DNA of 64,000 nucleotides from Thamnaconus septentrionalis (GCA_009823395.1 CM020508.1:2461015-2525014), one strand, 5' to 3'; positions 23,168 to 33,885 are shown, counted from the first letter of the stretch. Notes: generated from the letters alone by a model not told the origin. Translations and numbers: made by a program.

Positions 23168-24806
23168 GTGAGTGCCCGCCACAGCTTTTACCACACATTT
23201 CTCCTTCTTTCTTTCTTTCTTTTTTTCATAAAATATATTTTTGACGAAATGGATGCGAGAATACCGCGCGCTCTCCATCAGTGCCCCTTATTAATTAGCT
23301 AGAAAAGGAGCCTCTCCGCTTGTCTGCTGGTACTAATGCTGTGGCCGTGACATGTGATAGCCCGGTGTTATTATTGCGACATTATCTCCCACCTTGATCC
23401 GCCGCACTTCTCCTCCTCAGAGCAGTAATGGCGATGCGACGCTTCATTTTCTTCCCCATTTCTTTTAAATACTGAGAAAAGAAGCTCGTTGGCCACATGG
23501 CTGCTTCATATTCTGTCCCCCTACCCGTCTCCTTCATCTCCCTGCTCCCCAACCCCCCCAACTCCTCTTCTTGCTTCTATTTCCATGACTTGGTCTGTGC
23601 GCCCAAATTGCCTGGCCGTGTAATTACTCGAGTTAGCCCATTTAAGTTAAAAGCCGCCCCCTCCTCCTCCTCCTCCTCCTCTCCTTCCATCTCTGTCTGG
23701 CGTTAGGAAAGAGCCCCCAGAAAGCCTCCCTCCTCCACGACCTCTGAAACTTGACCATGGTCCGTCTTGTTTATCCAGGGAGTCACTTTCAGCCCCCCAC
23801 CCCCCCCTCCACGCTTCCCCATTTTTTTTTTTGGATTCATCTCCTTTTTAGATTTAATCAGCTCCAAGGTAGGCTGTGGTTTGTGTCCCTGAGAGCCATC
23901 ACTAATGGGCTTACTGAATGCTTTTCTGTGTGAAGCCCCCCCCCCCCTCTTCCATCCCCTCACCACCGCCACCACCACCCGCTCCCTCCTCCTCCTCCTC
24001 CTCCTAACTCTAATTAGCCTACCTGCCTTTCAACAAAGATTTGGCTTGATCCACGCAGTCTGCCCGACCAAATTGGAGAGGATTACATCTGAAAGCACCA
24101 CCTCCACGTTAATTTTCCTCTCCTCCTCCCTCCCTCCCTCCCTCCCTCCCTCACGCTCTCACTCATGAGAAACGGCTGTGCAAGATTTGGAAATTAAAGC
24201 GTCGTCGTCATTGTAACAAAAGGGCTGCGGTTAAATGATGGGTGACGATAGTAATGCCAATGAAAAGCCTGGAAATGTTGTTCTCAAGCGGCCCCGCCAC
24301 CGTCGTCATTATCCTCACCATCGTCATCATCCTCGTTGTACCAGGTCAAAGGCCAAGTGAGCATGGAGTTGTTGGTAAACAAGTACGGAGCCGCAGCGTG
24401 TCGCATGTCACGTCTTCGCGCTCGCCGTCATTGCCTTCTCCCAGTCAGTGGGAAGGAGGACCGGGAGCATTGTTGGAAGGAATTCAGGGGTAGCGCTCCG
24501 CAGACGGCTAAGGATGAAGTGTGCGCTGCGCTGCTGTGGTGAGAGGAGGTCCGGTGCGGCGCGGCGGCGCGATGATGAGGCTGCGATCGCGGGCAGATGA
24601 GTCTTTGCGGCTGGAACTTGAAGTCCAGACGGGATTTAGTGGTCATTGTTTCTTCCCGTCACTGATGATTGCATGCCGTGATGTACCTGTAGCACCACCG
24701 CCCACCCTCCACCCCCCACCTGCTCTCTTCCATGTCAGCATTAAAGCTTCAAGCATCCACCTTGCCAGGGCGCTAAGTGCTAAACGTGTTTTTCTTCCTG
24801 CTCCAG
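23168..24806 (+). other. lmo4: lmo4 5'-UTR intron
   Basis: This intron of about 1.64 kb is bounded by GTGAGT and CTCCAG. It carries pyrimidine-rich simple repeats (CCT at 23660-23690, CTC at 23985-24005, CCCT near 24130-24150), poly-C at 23937-23948, and unique AT-rich stretches such as 24010-24110 with TTAATTTTCC. No coding exon is seen. Confidence 0.55.
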
Positions 24807-25052
24807 GGGCCAAGCGATGGTGAATCCCGGAGGCAGCAGCCAGCCGCCGGCGGTGGGCACGGGCTCGCTGTCGTGGAAGCGGTGCGCCGGCTGCGGGGGC
24901 AAGATCGCCGACCGCTTCCTCCTCTACACCATGGACAGCTACTGGCACAGCCGCTGCCTCAAGTGCTCGTGCTGCCAGGCGCAGCTGGGCGAGATCGGCA
25001 CGTCGTGCTACACGAAAAGCGGCATGATCCTCTGTAGGAACGACTACATCAG
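24807..25052 (+). CDS. lmo4: lmo4 exon 2: first coding exon (leader and LIM1)
   Basis: The acceptor CTGCTCCAG ends at 24806. Ten untranslated bases precede ATG at 24817-24819. The exon encodes residues 1-78 plus two bases of R79, including all LIM1 zinc ligands in the pattern C-x2-C-x17-H-x2-C-x2-C-x2-C-x19-C-x2-D. The donor AG|GTGAGG follows 25052. The exon is GC-rich compared with its flanking introns. Confidence 0.96.
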
Positions 25053-26664
25053 GTGAGGATGGGAGCGGGACGCCGGGCGGTCGGAGCGATCGGATTTCTC
25101 GGTGCGGGAGGGAGGGAGGGGGGGATATTTTGAACCCTTCGGTAAAACGATCTGATGCAAAACAAAAACAGATCGTTTGGCGGTTTGGACCGCATTGCGT
25201 GGCTGATGTGTGAGGCGCGGCACCAAAAAATCAGGGGTGGATCCTGGACGAAGCCTCCGGACTCTGTCTGAAGGAGGTCGCAGTGATCATGTGAGGTGTT
25301 GAGAGCAGGAAGCCAAGCGGGACGGGACGGCAGGGAGAGCAGGGACGGCAGGGAGAGCAGGGATCTCTGTTGTGGCTTCACTTCTGATTTGCCGGCTGAG
25401 GAAAACGGGCCATTTAATTAGCCAGAAGAGACGCTTTGTAAATATTCTAGTAGATGCGCCAGACGAGCGTGGCTGGGGTGGTGCGAAGCGCTCTGACGCG
25501 GTGGCGCTGGGACACAGTTTGCTCAAAGTTCAAATAACTTTGTTGGATTGCCCTCAGGCGCCGAGCGCGGTGTTGATTTCAAACAAACTCCTCCGGCTGC
25601 TCGACTGCAGGCGGTAAAACGGCAGCGCCGCTTCGCCCCGCTTGCCTGTTTGTATTCACTGTGGGTTTTTTTTTTGTTGTTTTTCCTTTTCTGCTGTTGT
25701 TGTTTTTAATGTTTGTGTTTTTTTGCGCCGCTGATCTAAAAAGGGAGGCGGCAACGTTTGACAGAATGTGCGAACCGCCGCCGCCGCCGCCGCTGGAGCA
25801 GGAGCGCAACAATTGAGAATGTAAAGTGCGCCCACACCCACCTAATGAAAGGGAGTCAATGGGGTACTTCATTCATAATGGGATGGTAACGTAATTAAAA
25901 TTGGAAGGGGGTGGAAAGCCTGGATGCACCTTTTCCACTCGTAATGAGAGCGCACGCTCGGCGGAAGAGCCGCAACGCATATTGTGGAACGGCCAGATCT
26001 CAGCGGAGATAAAGATGGGGGGGGAGATGGAGGCGGGGTGGGGAGGGGGTAGGGGGGAAAGGGAAAAAAAAAAAAAAAACATCTGACAGTGAGTCCACAC
26101 AATTAAATGCTTTAATTATAGTCCCCCTCCATTTCCTTTAGTCCTGATGGGTTTTATCTAATGAGATCTGCTCCCTGGCTTGCATCCGCTTCCAATGACG
26201 TGTCCGAAATGAATGAGAGCCACACGGCAAACAAAACATTTAATTAACCAAATTGGCTTTTGAGAGAGAGAGAGAGAGAGAGAGAGACAGATAGAGAAGA
26301 GGGATTATTGCGAAGGCCATTTGCCGCTGTTATTCACCCCCTCTTCTTCTTAAAGGGACAGACTCATTATTATTTTGTTTCCTCGCCGTTGTCGTCGTTT
26401 CAACGGGCTTCTCTCAACACGTGTTCAAAGCTGCTGCTGCTGGACGTTTATATTAAGGGACGGCCGTGTTTGCTTAGCCCTGAGGTCGGGGAGGCGGCGG
26501 GGCGACCCATCTCCCACCGGGACGCTCGCAACGATGCGTCGCCCCGCCGTGGCAAAACCTGAAGCCAGGAGTTGGGTTGTTCCCTCTGCGTGTGCGTGTG
26601 CGTGTGGTGTTGTGTTGATTGTGAGCTGGAAGAGGCGGCGCTGGTCTGGAAGAGGCTGATGTTA

Positions 26665-26706
<42 letters not shown>

Positions 26707-28693
26707 GGAGAATTCATTTAGTGGTGGCTGGCCGGACTCAGGCAGAATGCCCCCCCCCCCTTAATTGAATAAGCCAAGGTAATTAAATGGCACTTTTCCA
26801 ATAGAACGTGTGAGGTAAATCTAATGGTTGGTTATTTAATATCACTTTGAAGTCTGCCCACTCAAGCACTATGACAGCGCAGGAGAATGTGAACTATTAG
26901 GCCAGAGAGAGAGAGGGGGCGGTGGTGGGGGTGGGGTGGTGGAAAAAAAAAAAAAGAAGAGCCGGGATCTCAGAAATTAATTAAATCGCATGCAATTTAG
27001 AGGAAACGTTTATCTTGATTTGTCATAACAGAATTAATTCAAGGCCTTCAATTCACTGGGGGCCAGATCTGTTACTCTGAATTAACCAAGTGTAATTTGG
27101 CTGATCCCCCGGCTCCACCCACCTCCGCCTCCACCTCCTCCTCCTCTGCCTCCACCCCAAAACACATGCACATACACACCCCCCCACCCCCCCAGCAGGC
27201 TCTAATGCAGCTCTGGCCATTATGCAGAGCCCTGTTTCAGTATCGGTGTGGCCTCAGCGCTGGTGAGGTGCTTTGGCTGCTGATGTGGAGAAGCGTTTTT
27301 AATGGACTGTGTTGCAGAAATCATTGTTGTGAGGGGGGTAATTTACCCCCCCCCACCCCCCCGTGGAGTGAGGTCTGCATTTACCATAGAGCCGCTGCTG
27401 TATTTCACCTGGCAGTCGGCGCTGGAATGAAATCCAATAGTCGCCGCCGACACAGACAACAGACAGCTCCAAATGTGTTTTCCCCCCGCCCCCGCCTCCC
27501 AGGCCCCCTCCCCACCACCACCACCACCACCTCTTTTATTTTAAACGCCCGTCCCTCTGTTATTTCATTTCATCGGACGCGTCGGTCGCAGTCGAGGCGC
27601 ATCCACACTGGTGGGGGGCGGGGGGGGGGGGCTCGGAGGGGACTCCAGATGAAAGCGCCCTCCTCCAGAAGGCGGCGTGTCTGCGTGTGTGTGCGTGTGT
27701 GTGTGTGATTTCTTAAAGCTGAAAGCAGATGTGTCATTGCAATTAAAGAGTCCCTGGGCCCTAATTATCCTGACCCGGGGTGTCGGCTTCAACCTCGGCG
27801 CTGTAGGTCATTGGCAGCGAGGCCCATTAGAGCTCCCGGTTCAAACCACTATAGCAACTTAATTGAGCACCTACAGGCCGGGGCTCCTTTAAATCAAACA
27901 GCATCAAGAGTGCTCGTCCCCGTGGTAAAATAATTAACCCCGCCTCCGCTCCGCCGCCGCGGCCGAGCGTGAAAAGCTCCCCGCGCCCGCCGTGTTTTTG
28001 TCCACCACGCTTGTCAGGGAGGGTGAAGAGGAAACTGCAGCGGGTGGAGGCGGGGGGGGGAAATATTTAACACCAGGCCAAGTGGAACTTTTCCCAATCT
28101 GAGAAGTTTTTTGTTTTTTTTTCCCGGTTCTGCGTGTTTTGCGCAAACACAAGATGTCTTAAAAGCAGAGCCGGGAGGGGGGGGGGCTATATGTTCACTC
28201 TGGTGTTTGTCCCAGGGAGATGTGTGGGGGGGCTGGAGGGTGGTGGTGGTGGGGGGGTTGGCAGCGTGGTGACGACAGTCTCCAGTTAATTAGTTTCTGA
28301 AATTGAGTTTTGATGGAGCCGTTCCAAATGATGCCAAGACAAAATTTGCTTCTGCCTGGGCTGTCGCTTATTGAAAGCCATTTTGAGCGTCGTCGCAACC
28401 CCACCCCCACCCCCCCAACCCCCCCTTCTCATTTTATTTCTTTGCCAGCCTGTTTGTTTGTCAATACATCTTAACAGTGCCCGGGGTTACAGTCCAGGGA
28501 TGGCGCAAACATTTATTAATTCTCGCCGGCGTGGCGTTGATTCCTTAAATACTTTTTAAATTTTTTTTTATTTTTTTTCTTGTGTGAAGAAATTCTCCTC
28601 CACCACGTCTGCAGATGCAAAAATCCTGCAGACAAACAACTTTGGAGCGGCACACAAACTGGTGTTAACCGCTAGCCACGATCCTTCCTTCCT

Positions 28694-28727
<34 letters not shown>

Positions 28728-30771
28728 CTCCCTCTCTCCTCCTCCTCCTCTGCAGAGCATGTCAGATGCCGCGGTCTTATTTGATTGCTTAGGAAAAGTG
28801 CAGTGATAGAGCAAACACCCGGTGAGATATGATGACAAATGGCTCCAGATCCCAGTAAATTACTTTCTGCTCAAATCGAAATTTCATTCAGTTTGCTGCT
28901 CACCGAGATGAAGTAATCTAAATTGTGGACTCAGAAGGAAGATAGAAGGGAAGCTGGAGCAAGCATTTCATTATCGAGAGGCAGAGAGGGACGAGCGAGA
29001 GGGGGGGGGGGGGGGGTGGGAGAGAGAGAGAGAGAGAGAGAGAAGGTTAGGGACGAAAGAGATGAGCAGAGGCAAATCTAAAGTGTTGACACCATGATTG
29101 AAAAGGTTAACCCATGCACATTATATATCAAGCCCCAGTCGCTGCGGCTCTCTAATGGAAACACGGCAGTGACGGAGCGCTCGGCCGACTCCTAATGGCA
29201 AAAGCACTGCGTCTCCGCCCGCACGCACGCTCAAATCCTCTCACACGCTGATTGCTTATGTTCCAGGTTATTATTAGGCAGGGTGGGGGGGCGGGGGGGG
29301 TTGGGGGGTGACGCCCCAAAAGTAATATGCGGTCATATTACCCCACCCAAACCCACCCAACCACCCCACCCAAACCCACCCGAGATGTTACGACTGGTTC
29401 CTCCTCCTCATTGTTCATCCGTTGACCGGGCTAGGCTAACTCTGCACAGGTGCACACAGCGCCACCTGGTGGTAACCTTTCCCTGCTTTTCCTCCCCCCC
29501 TCCTCTCAGATTATTCGGGAACAGCGGAGCCTGCAGCGCTTGCGGTCAGTCCATCCCAGCCAGCGAGCTGGTGATGAGGGCGCAGGGCAACGTCTACCAT
29601 CTCAAGGTAAGCTAGCACGCTAGCCAAACCCGAATCAACATCGACTCTTTCCTCGCGCCAGCAACAGCAAACCAACGCCGCTCTTGTTGCTTGTCCGGTC
29701 CAGATGCACGTGGATGTGTCGCTAAGCAGATATTTGACCCCCCCACCAAACAATGCAACCAAACCACACCAGACCACTAGGTGGCGATGAATCTGGCGCA
29801 CAACCAAAATTGAGTTCATCCACTAGCATAAAGCAACAGTTTGTTTTCCCCATAGCTTGAAACTCTGGAACATAGTTTAAAAACAAAAGCGTCTTCATGA
29901 GGAAAGGAAAGAAGAAAGTATATAGAAAAGTATCCAACTTATAAACTACCATCTGTTGAACTCGGCAGAGCTCGTTGAGTAAAAGATCAAACTGGGGAGC
30001 AGCTCAGATCTTTCCTAGCTCGTTTACATGTTGAGGACTTGATGAAAAGCCTCTGCGACTGAGTCTGTTGATTCACTACTGAGTCTGGTGATTCACTACT
30101 GAGTCTGTTGATTCAATACTGAGTCTGGTGATTCACTACTGAGTCTGGTGATTAATACTGAGTCTGGTGACTCAATACTGAGCCTGTTGATTCACTACTG
30201 AGTCTGGTGACTCACTACTGAGTCTGGTGATTCACTACTGAGTCTGGTGATTCACTACCGAGTCTGGTGACTCAATACCGAGTCTGGTGACTCACTACCG
30301 AGTCTGGTGACTCACTACTGAGTCTGTTGATTCACTACTGAGTCTGGTGACTCGATACTGAGTCTGGTGACTCGATACTTAGTCTGGTGATTCACTACTG
30401 AGTCTGGTGACTCGATTCTGAGTCTGGTGACTCGATTCTGAGTCTGGTGACTCAATACTGAGCCTGTTGATTCACTACTGAGCCTGTTGATTCACTACTG
30501 AGTCAGTTGACTCGCTATAATGGGTTTAATGTAAAGCGCTTTAGGTGCCTTGAAAAGCGCTATATGAATCCAATCCATTATCATCATTATTATTATTATT
30601 ATTATTATTATTACTACTCGGCTGGCTTCATTTTGCAGAGTGTGACAGAATTGAAAGCCCTGATGCCCCGAGCATGCTGCGACACCGTCACATTGCTCCG
30701 CCCCCTAAGCTTGCTCTGCCCCCCGTTGGCTGTTTTTTATTTATTTTTTGCCTTTTTTATTTTTCATGACA

Positions 30772-30822
<51 letters not shown>

Positions 30823-31844
30823 ACCCCCGCTCCCCGGCACCACAGTGTTTCACGTGCTCCACCTGCCGGAACCGACTGGTTCCCGGAGATCGATTCCACT
30901 ACATCAACGGCAGCCTGTTCTGCGAACACGACAGACCCACGGCGCTCATCAACGGCCACCTGAGCTCGCTGCAGACCAACCCGCTGCTGCCCGACCAGAA
31001 GGTAGGCCCACCGCCGCTGATGATGAGGATGATGATGAGGATGATGATGGGGTGGGGTTGTGGTCCCCCACGCTGGCCGCGGTCTTGAATCCAAGAGCGA
31101 TAACCGGGAGAAGCGAGTCACCCGAGGCTCGTCATCAGTCAGTGGCAGTCATTAGCAGGAGGAAAAAAAGAAAGAAAACACAAACATCTGTAAATTCCTG
31201 CGCTGACATTCCCCCCCTCTTCCCCCCCCCCACCGGCGGTATCGATGCCGTCCGCTCGGCGTCGCTGCAAGGCGCCTGGGCGGATATTAGATCAGCCGGC
31301 GTGGAGACGCATTTAATGTCTCTGACAGCCTGATGGATTTTTCCATCATTCTTGTCGTCGGTGGAAGCGTCTGAACCGCCACCACAACAGCGACGGCAAT
31401 CAAAGAAAAGACGGAAAGATAGAAAGATGTAAAAATGATTCCTCTTCCTCCTGGAATCGCCTCCGCTTTCCCGACTCTTCCATATTTTTGCTCGGCGCGG
31501 AGTAACGCAGCGGACAAAACGGCCCTGAAAGCCTCATTGGACCGCTGTGTCAACAGCAGCAGTGATCCGGGGCACAAATATGAAACCCAGCCCCCCCACC
31601 TCCCCCCCACACACACACACGCCCGGAGGTGGAGCGCAGACGGCAGCCGCAGCTCCATCACGCCGGCTGTCCTGGCTGACTCAGTGTGTGGACGGCTGCT
31701 GCTGCTGCCAGTGGGAAGCAGAGGAAACAGAGCAGCGGCCTCATCGGAACGCCGGGATCACCTCATTCCTCAGCGCTCCGCCCGCCGCCGGGAGATAGCA
31801 TCGCTTTTGCCTCCCAACAAGGAGCTTTATTGATACCTCGTCCT

Positions 31845-31894
<50 letters not shown>

Positions 31895-33520
31895 CACAGC
31901 ACTCAGAGATACGAGTAGGAAGGAGTGTGGGAGGAGCTGGTGTGTGTGTTTGAGGGGGGGGCGGCTGGTGGTCTACTGCAGTGCATCTGACTGAAAGAGG
32001 AATTATATTGTCGGGGAAGCGTGCATTTCACCTTGAGTGGTTTTTTGAGTCCGGGAGAGGTAGAACTCCATTAAGCCCCCACTAGCGACTCCCCCCACCC
32101 CCACCCCCACCCTCCCACTCGTCATCACAGGCCTTTTAAGGGCTTGTCACTTCTACAAATCAGCTCTCCGGGCTCTCAGAGCTCCTCACATTTAAATTGA
32201 AAGCCGCCGCATTATCTAGCTTAATTTTAAATGTCTGTTTAAGTCCCGGGCCAGCGCCGCTCCCCAGCCCCCACCACCACCACCCAGCACCACCCACTGC
32301 ATGTCTCATGCAGCACGGCCGGTGTAGTAAATACAGGGGCCCTCATTGTTTATTTATGCGCTAACATCAATTGTAGTGAAACTCGCTGAATTATTGATGC
32401 TAAAATGCAATCTGAATATTGGCCCCAGCGCTTTAATTATAGCAGAGAGAATTATTAAATAAACAGGGGAGGTGGTGTGTGTGTGTGTGTGTGTGAGGGG
32501 ATGGGGGGCAGTCCCTGCGACGCTTTTGTTATCGCAGCGAGTTAAACAGAGATCGCCGCTGCTGCTCTTCACCATCACCATCATCATCGTCATCATCACG
32601 CGCTAGCTAGCCCGCTAGCTCGTGCGCTCGCTCTCCTGTCACTCGGATAAATTTCACGCAGACGTGCGGCAGGATATCAACTCTCGGGATCAATAAACCT
32701 TCGTGTTAGCTTAACCTAGCTTAGGGGGCTCCTGAAAATAATAAAACGACGGAAAGCTGGTTCGGGAACGCCGCCGACCTCCCGATTCCTCCCGTTTGAT
32801 TTTTTTTTATTTGCCGCGACAATAGTTGGCGCGGCTTTGTGCCGCGGACGACATCCGACGCTGCCGTCATTATCGGGGCTTTGCTCTCCGCTTCTTCCCT
32901 CAACTCTTTGTTCAGAACAAACAAATTACCTCTCTCCCACGGAGCCGGCGCTGACCCAGGGGAGCCGGACCCTCCCAGCGTCAGTCACTTTAATTAGCCC
33001 CCAAGTAGGAGTTTGCAATTACTAATAGACTGAAGCCCTCCTGGTGATTTGAGGGATGAAGGGGAAAGTAAATCACCCTTAGAATCATGGAGAGAGCGAG
33101 CGAGCGAGCGAGGGAGGGGGGGGGGGGAGGGAGAAAAAAAAAATATTTTTCTGTTTCGCAGGACTGAACACCTCCCGCAGTTATGTCGAAGCGCGCGTTA
33201 TAATTATACCAAAGAGAATTGCTTCACGGATGCACTTTTAAGTTAATGCAAAGTAAATGGGACACCAGATGGTTTTCAAAGGCTGGCTGATCAATAAATT
33301 AAAAGCCGGAGCCGCTTGGAAAGTTGATTCATCATGCTGAAACATTAATGCCTGGGCTTTTTTTTTTTTTTTAATTTTTTTAATTTTTTTTTTTTTTTTT
33401 TTTTCTGAAGCGATAATGACGTCTCTGGATTATTTTTTTTTCTCCTTGAAAGCCAGAATATATATCCAGTATATTTATATTGTGTTTGTGTGTCTGTCTC
33501 TGCCTGCGCAGGTGTGTTAG
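24817..33520 (+). CDS. lmo4: LIM domain only 4 (two-LIM transcriptional co-regulator), 4 coding exons
   Basis: Joining 24817-25052, 29510-29606, 30846-31001 and 33512-33520 gives 165 codons plus TAG, the length I know for vertebrate LMO4. Residues 1-22 are a short polar leader beginning MVNPGGSSQPP. LIM1 spans about 23-76, with zinc ligands C23, C26, H44, C47, C50, C53, C73 and D76. LIM2 spans about 87-140, with C87, C90, H109, C112, C115, C118, C137 and D140. The tail ends LLPDQKVC. All 16 ligands are present, so both LIM domains should fold. LMO4 has no DNA-binding domain; family knowledge makes it a nuclear adaptor that binds LDB1/CLIM and tunes LIM-homeodomain and other complexes in neural, neural crest and epithelial development. 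Every junction is GT-AG and keeps frame (the first is phase 2, splitting the R79 codon). The start lies 10 bases into its exon and matches the family N-terminus. Teleosts have lmo4a and lmo4b; I cannot say for certain which this is. Confidence 0.97.
26085..26255. promoter_or_regulatory. Candidate intronic enhancer block, lmo4 intron 1
   Basis: Contains CAATTAAATGCTTTAATTATAG, TATCTAATGAGATC, AATGACGTGTCC (CRE-like) and CATTTAATTAACC, with no repeats until (GA)n at 26262. Confidence 0.4.
26664..26702 (+). repeat. (GCT)13 trinucleotide repeat in lmo4 intron 1
   Basis: About 13 uninterrupted TGC units. Confidence 0.9.
26755..27110. promoter_or_regulatory. Candidate intronic enhancer block, lmo4 intron 1
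   Basis: Rich in homeodomain cores: CTTAATTGAATAAG, GGTAATTAAATGG, AAATTAATTAAATCGC, CAGAATTAATTC and CTGAATTAACC, with CGCATGCAATTTAG. A short GA/GGT and A-run interrupts it at 26900-26955. It is among the densest TAAT clusters in the gene body. Confidence 0.45.
27715..27940. promoter_or_regulatory. Candidate intronic enhancer block, lmo4 intron 1
   Basis: Unique sequence with GCAATTAAAGAG, CCCTAATTATCC, GGTCATTGGC, CTTAATTGAGC and AAATAATTAACC lies between a G-rich repeat and C-rich DNA. Confidence 0.4.
28690..28725 (+). repeat. (CA)n microsatellite in lmo4 intron 1
   Basis: About 15 CA units followed by C/T-rich DNA. Confidence 0.9.
28800..28990. promoter_or_regulatory. Candidate intronic conserved block, lmo4 intron 1
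   Basis: Unique sequence: GGTGAGATATGATGAC, CAGTAAATTACTTTC, GAAATTTCATTC and AAGTAATCTAAATTG. It is bounded by (CA)n and a G-run. Confidence 0.35.
29060..29220. promoter_or_regulatory. Candidate intronic conserved block, lmo4 intron 1
   Basis: Unique DNA: CCATGATTGAAAAGG, GCACATTATATATC, CTCTAATGGAAAC and CTCCTAATGGC. Confidence 0.3.
29279..29382. repeat. G-run / C-run pair (quadruplex- and hairpin-prone) before exon 3
   Basis: GGGTGGGGGGGCGGG to 29309 is followed after about 30 bases by CCCCACCCAAACCCACCC up to 29382. Each strand has a quadruplex-type motif and the two arms are partly complementary. It ends about 130 bases before the exon 3 acceptor. Confidence 0.75.
29510..29606 (+). CDS. 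lmo4: lmo4 exon 3: LIM1-LIM2 linker and first half of LIM2
   Basis: This 97-bp exon lies between the acceptor CCTCTCAG (ending 29509) and the donor AAG|GTAAGC. Its first base completes the split arginine codon. It then encodes LFGNSGACSACGQSIP and onward to H109-L110-K111, so the LIM2 ligands C87, C90 and H109 are here. Frame is continuous with the exon before and ends in phase 0. Confidence 0.96.
30061..30519 (+). repeat. 20-bp minisatellite, 23 copies, in lmo4 intron 2
   Basis: The unit is close to GAGTCTGGTGATTCACTACT; the array holds 23 units, one a base short. Variants alternate GTGATTCAC with GTGACTCA; TGACTCA, the AP-1/TRE core, occurs intact six times and TGACTCG five times. No spacers of unrelated sequence, so it is a tandem array and not a CRISPR. 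Confidence 0.95.
30521..30612 (+). mobile_element. L2-like LINE 3' tail with (ATT)n
   Basis: GTAAAGCGCTTTAGGTGCC, then GAAAAGCGCTATATGAATCC, then (ATT)n is the familiar 3' end of teleost L2-like LINEs. It abuts the minisatellite. Confidence 0.65.
30774..30820 (+). repeat. (CT)23 microsatellite at the exon 4 acceptor
   Basis: About 47 bp of pure TC lie 25 bases upstream of the exon start at 30846. With the following C-rich stretch it forms an unusually long polypyrimidine tract. Confidence 0.95.
30846..31001 (+). CDS. lmo4: lmo4 exon 4: second half of LIM2 and C-terminal tail
   Basis: This 156-bp exon encodes exactly 52 codons starting CFTCSTCRNRLVPGDRF. It supplies the LIM2 ligands C112, C115, C118, C137 and D140 and the tail up to K163. 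The acceptor CACCACAG is preceded by a (CT)n microsatellite of about 47 bp and a C-rich tract. The donor is AAG|GTAGGC. The open frame runs on into the intron after K163, but no LMO4 protein has that extension, so I end the exon at the donor. Confidence 0.96.
31847..31892 (+). repeat. (AC)23 microsatellite in lmo4 intron 3
   Basis: About 23 uninterrupted AC units. Confidence 0.95.
32115..32480. promoter_or_regulatory. Candidate intronic enhancer block, lmo4 intron 3
   Basis: Unique sequence: CATTTAAATTGAAAGC, GCTTAATTTTAAATG, TGTTTATTTATGCGC, GAATTATTGATGC, CTTTAATTATAGC and GAATTATTAAATAAAC. A short CCACCA run interrupts it at 32269-32295. High density of TAAT and forkhead-like TGTTTAT cores. 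Confidence 0.45.
33175..33360. promoter_or_regulatory. Candidate intronic conserved block, lmo4 intron 3
   Basis: Unique AT-rich sequence: GTTATAATTATACC, AAGTTAATGC, GATCAATAAATTAAAAGC and GAAACATTAATGCC, ending in poly-T at 33359-33404, about 100 bases before the last exon. Confidence 0.35.
33512..33520 (+). CDS. lmo4: lmo4 exon 5: two-codon coding tip (Val-Cys-stop)
   Basis: After the acceptor CTGCCTGCGCAG (ending 33511) the sequence reads GTG TGT TAG, giving the final V164-C165 and the stop. These two residues are the known LMO4 C-terminus, which fixes a junction that an open-frame search alone would miss. The exon continues as a long 3' UTR. Confidence 0.9.
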   Translation: MC

Positions 33521-33764
33521 GACGGAGCCCAGCAGGAAGCAGGACGCGTGCCTTCATTTTCTCCCTGACTCACAGTCACCCGAGAGGGCGCAAATCAAGC
33601 AGCCCCTCCCCGCCCACGCCACCGCCCTCTGGCCAAGCCCCACCCACCCCCCTCCCCCGCCAGAACGCCACTCCACCATCATAGCTCTGCTCCCACTGGA
33701 CCCACTGCCCCCCCCCAAAACCAGCCGTGAAACTTTCAACCCAGAACTTCTTCCACATCGGCTC

Positions 33765-33885
33765 CTCCACCTTCTTCTCCCCCTCCTCCACCTTCTCCCC
33801 CTCCTCCACCTTCTTCTTCTTCTCCCTCCACCTTCTTCTCCTCCTCCTCCTCCTCCTTCTCCTTCCTCTTCGTTGACTTTTTATT
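33765..33885 (+). repeat. C/T-only tract in the lmo4 3' UTR
   Basis: About 120 bp almost entirely pyrimidine, with four near-repeats of CCTCCACCTTCTTCTCC. A partly complementary purine tract (GAAGAAAGGTGGAGAAGAGG) lies at 33987-34006. Confidence 0.85.

Noticed and set aside
24777..25037. 86-codon frame overlapping the first coding exon
   Set aside because: Wrong frame relative to the conserved LIM1 ligands.
27097..27708. 203-codon open frame in lmo4 intron 1
   Set aside because: Low-complexity P/S/T/V composition produced by CCT, CAC and GT repeats, lying inside a verified intron.
30061..30519. CRISPR-like regular array
   Set aside because: Units are directly contiguous with no unique spacers, and the host is a vertebrate.
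30507..31088. 193-codon frame covering lmo4 exon 4
   Set aside because: The real exon is 30846-31001; the rest translates (ATT)n, (CT)n and GATGATG repeats beyond good splice sites.
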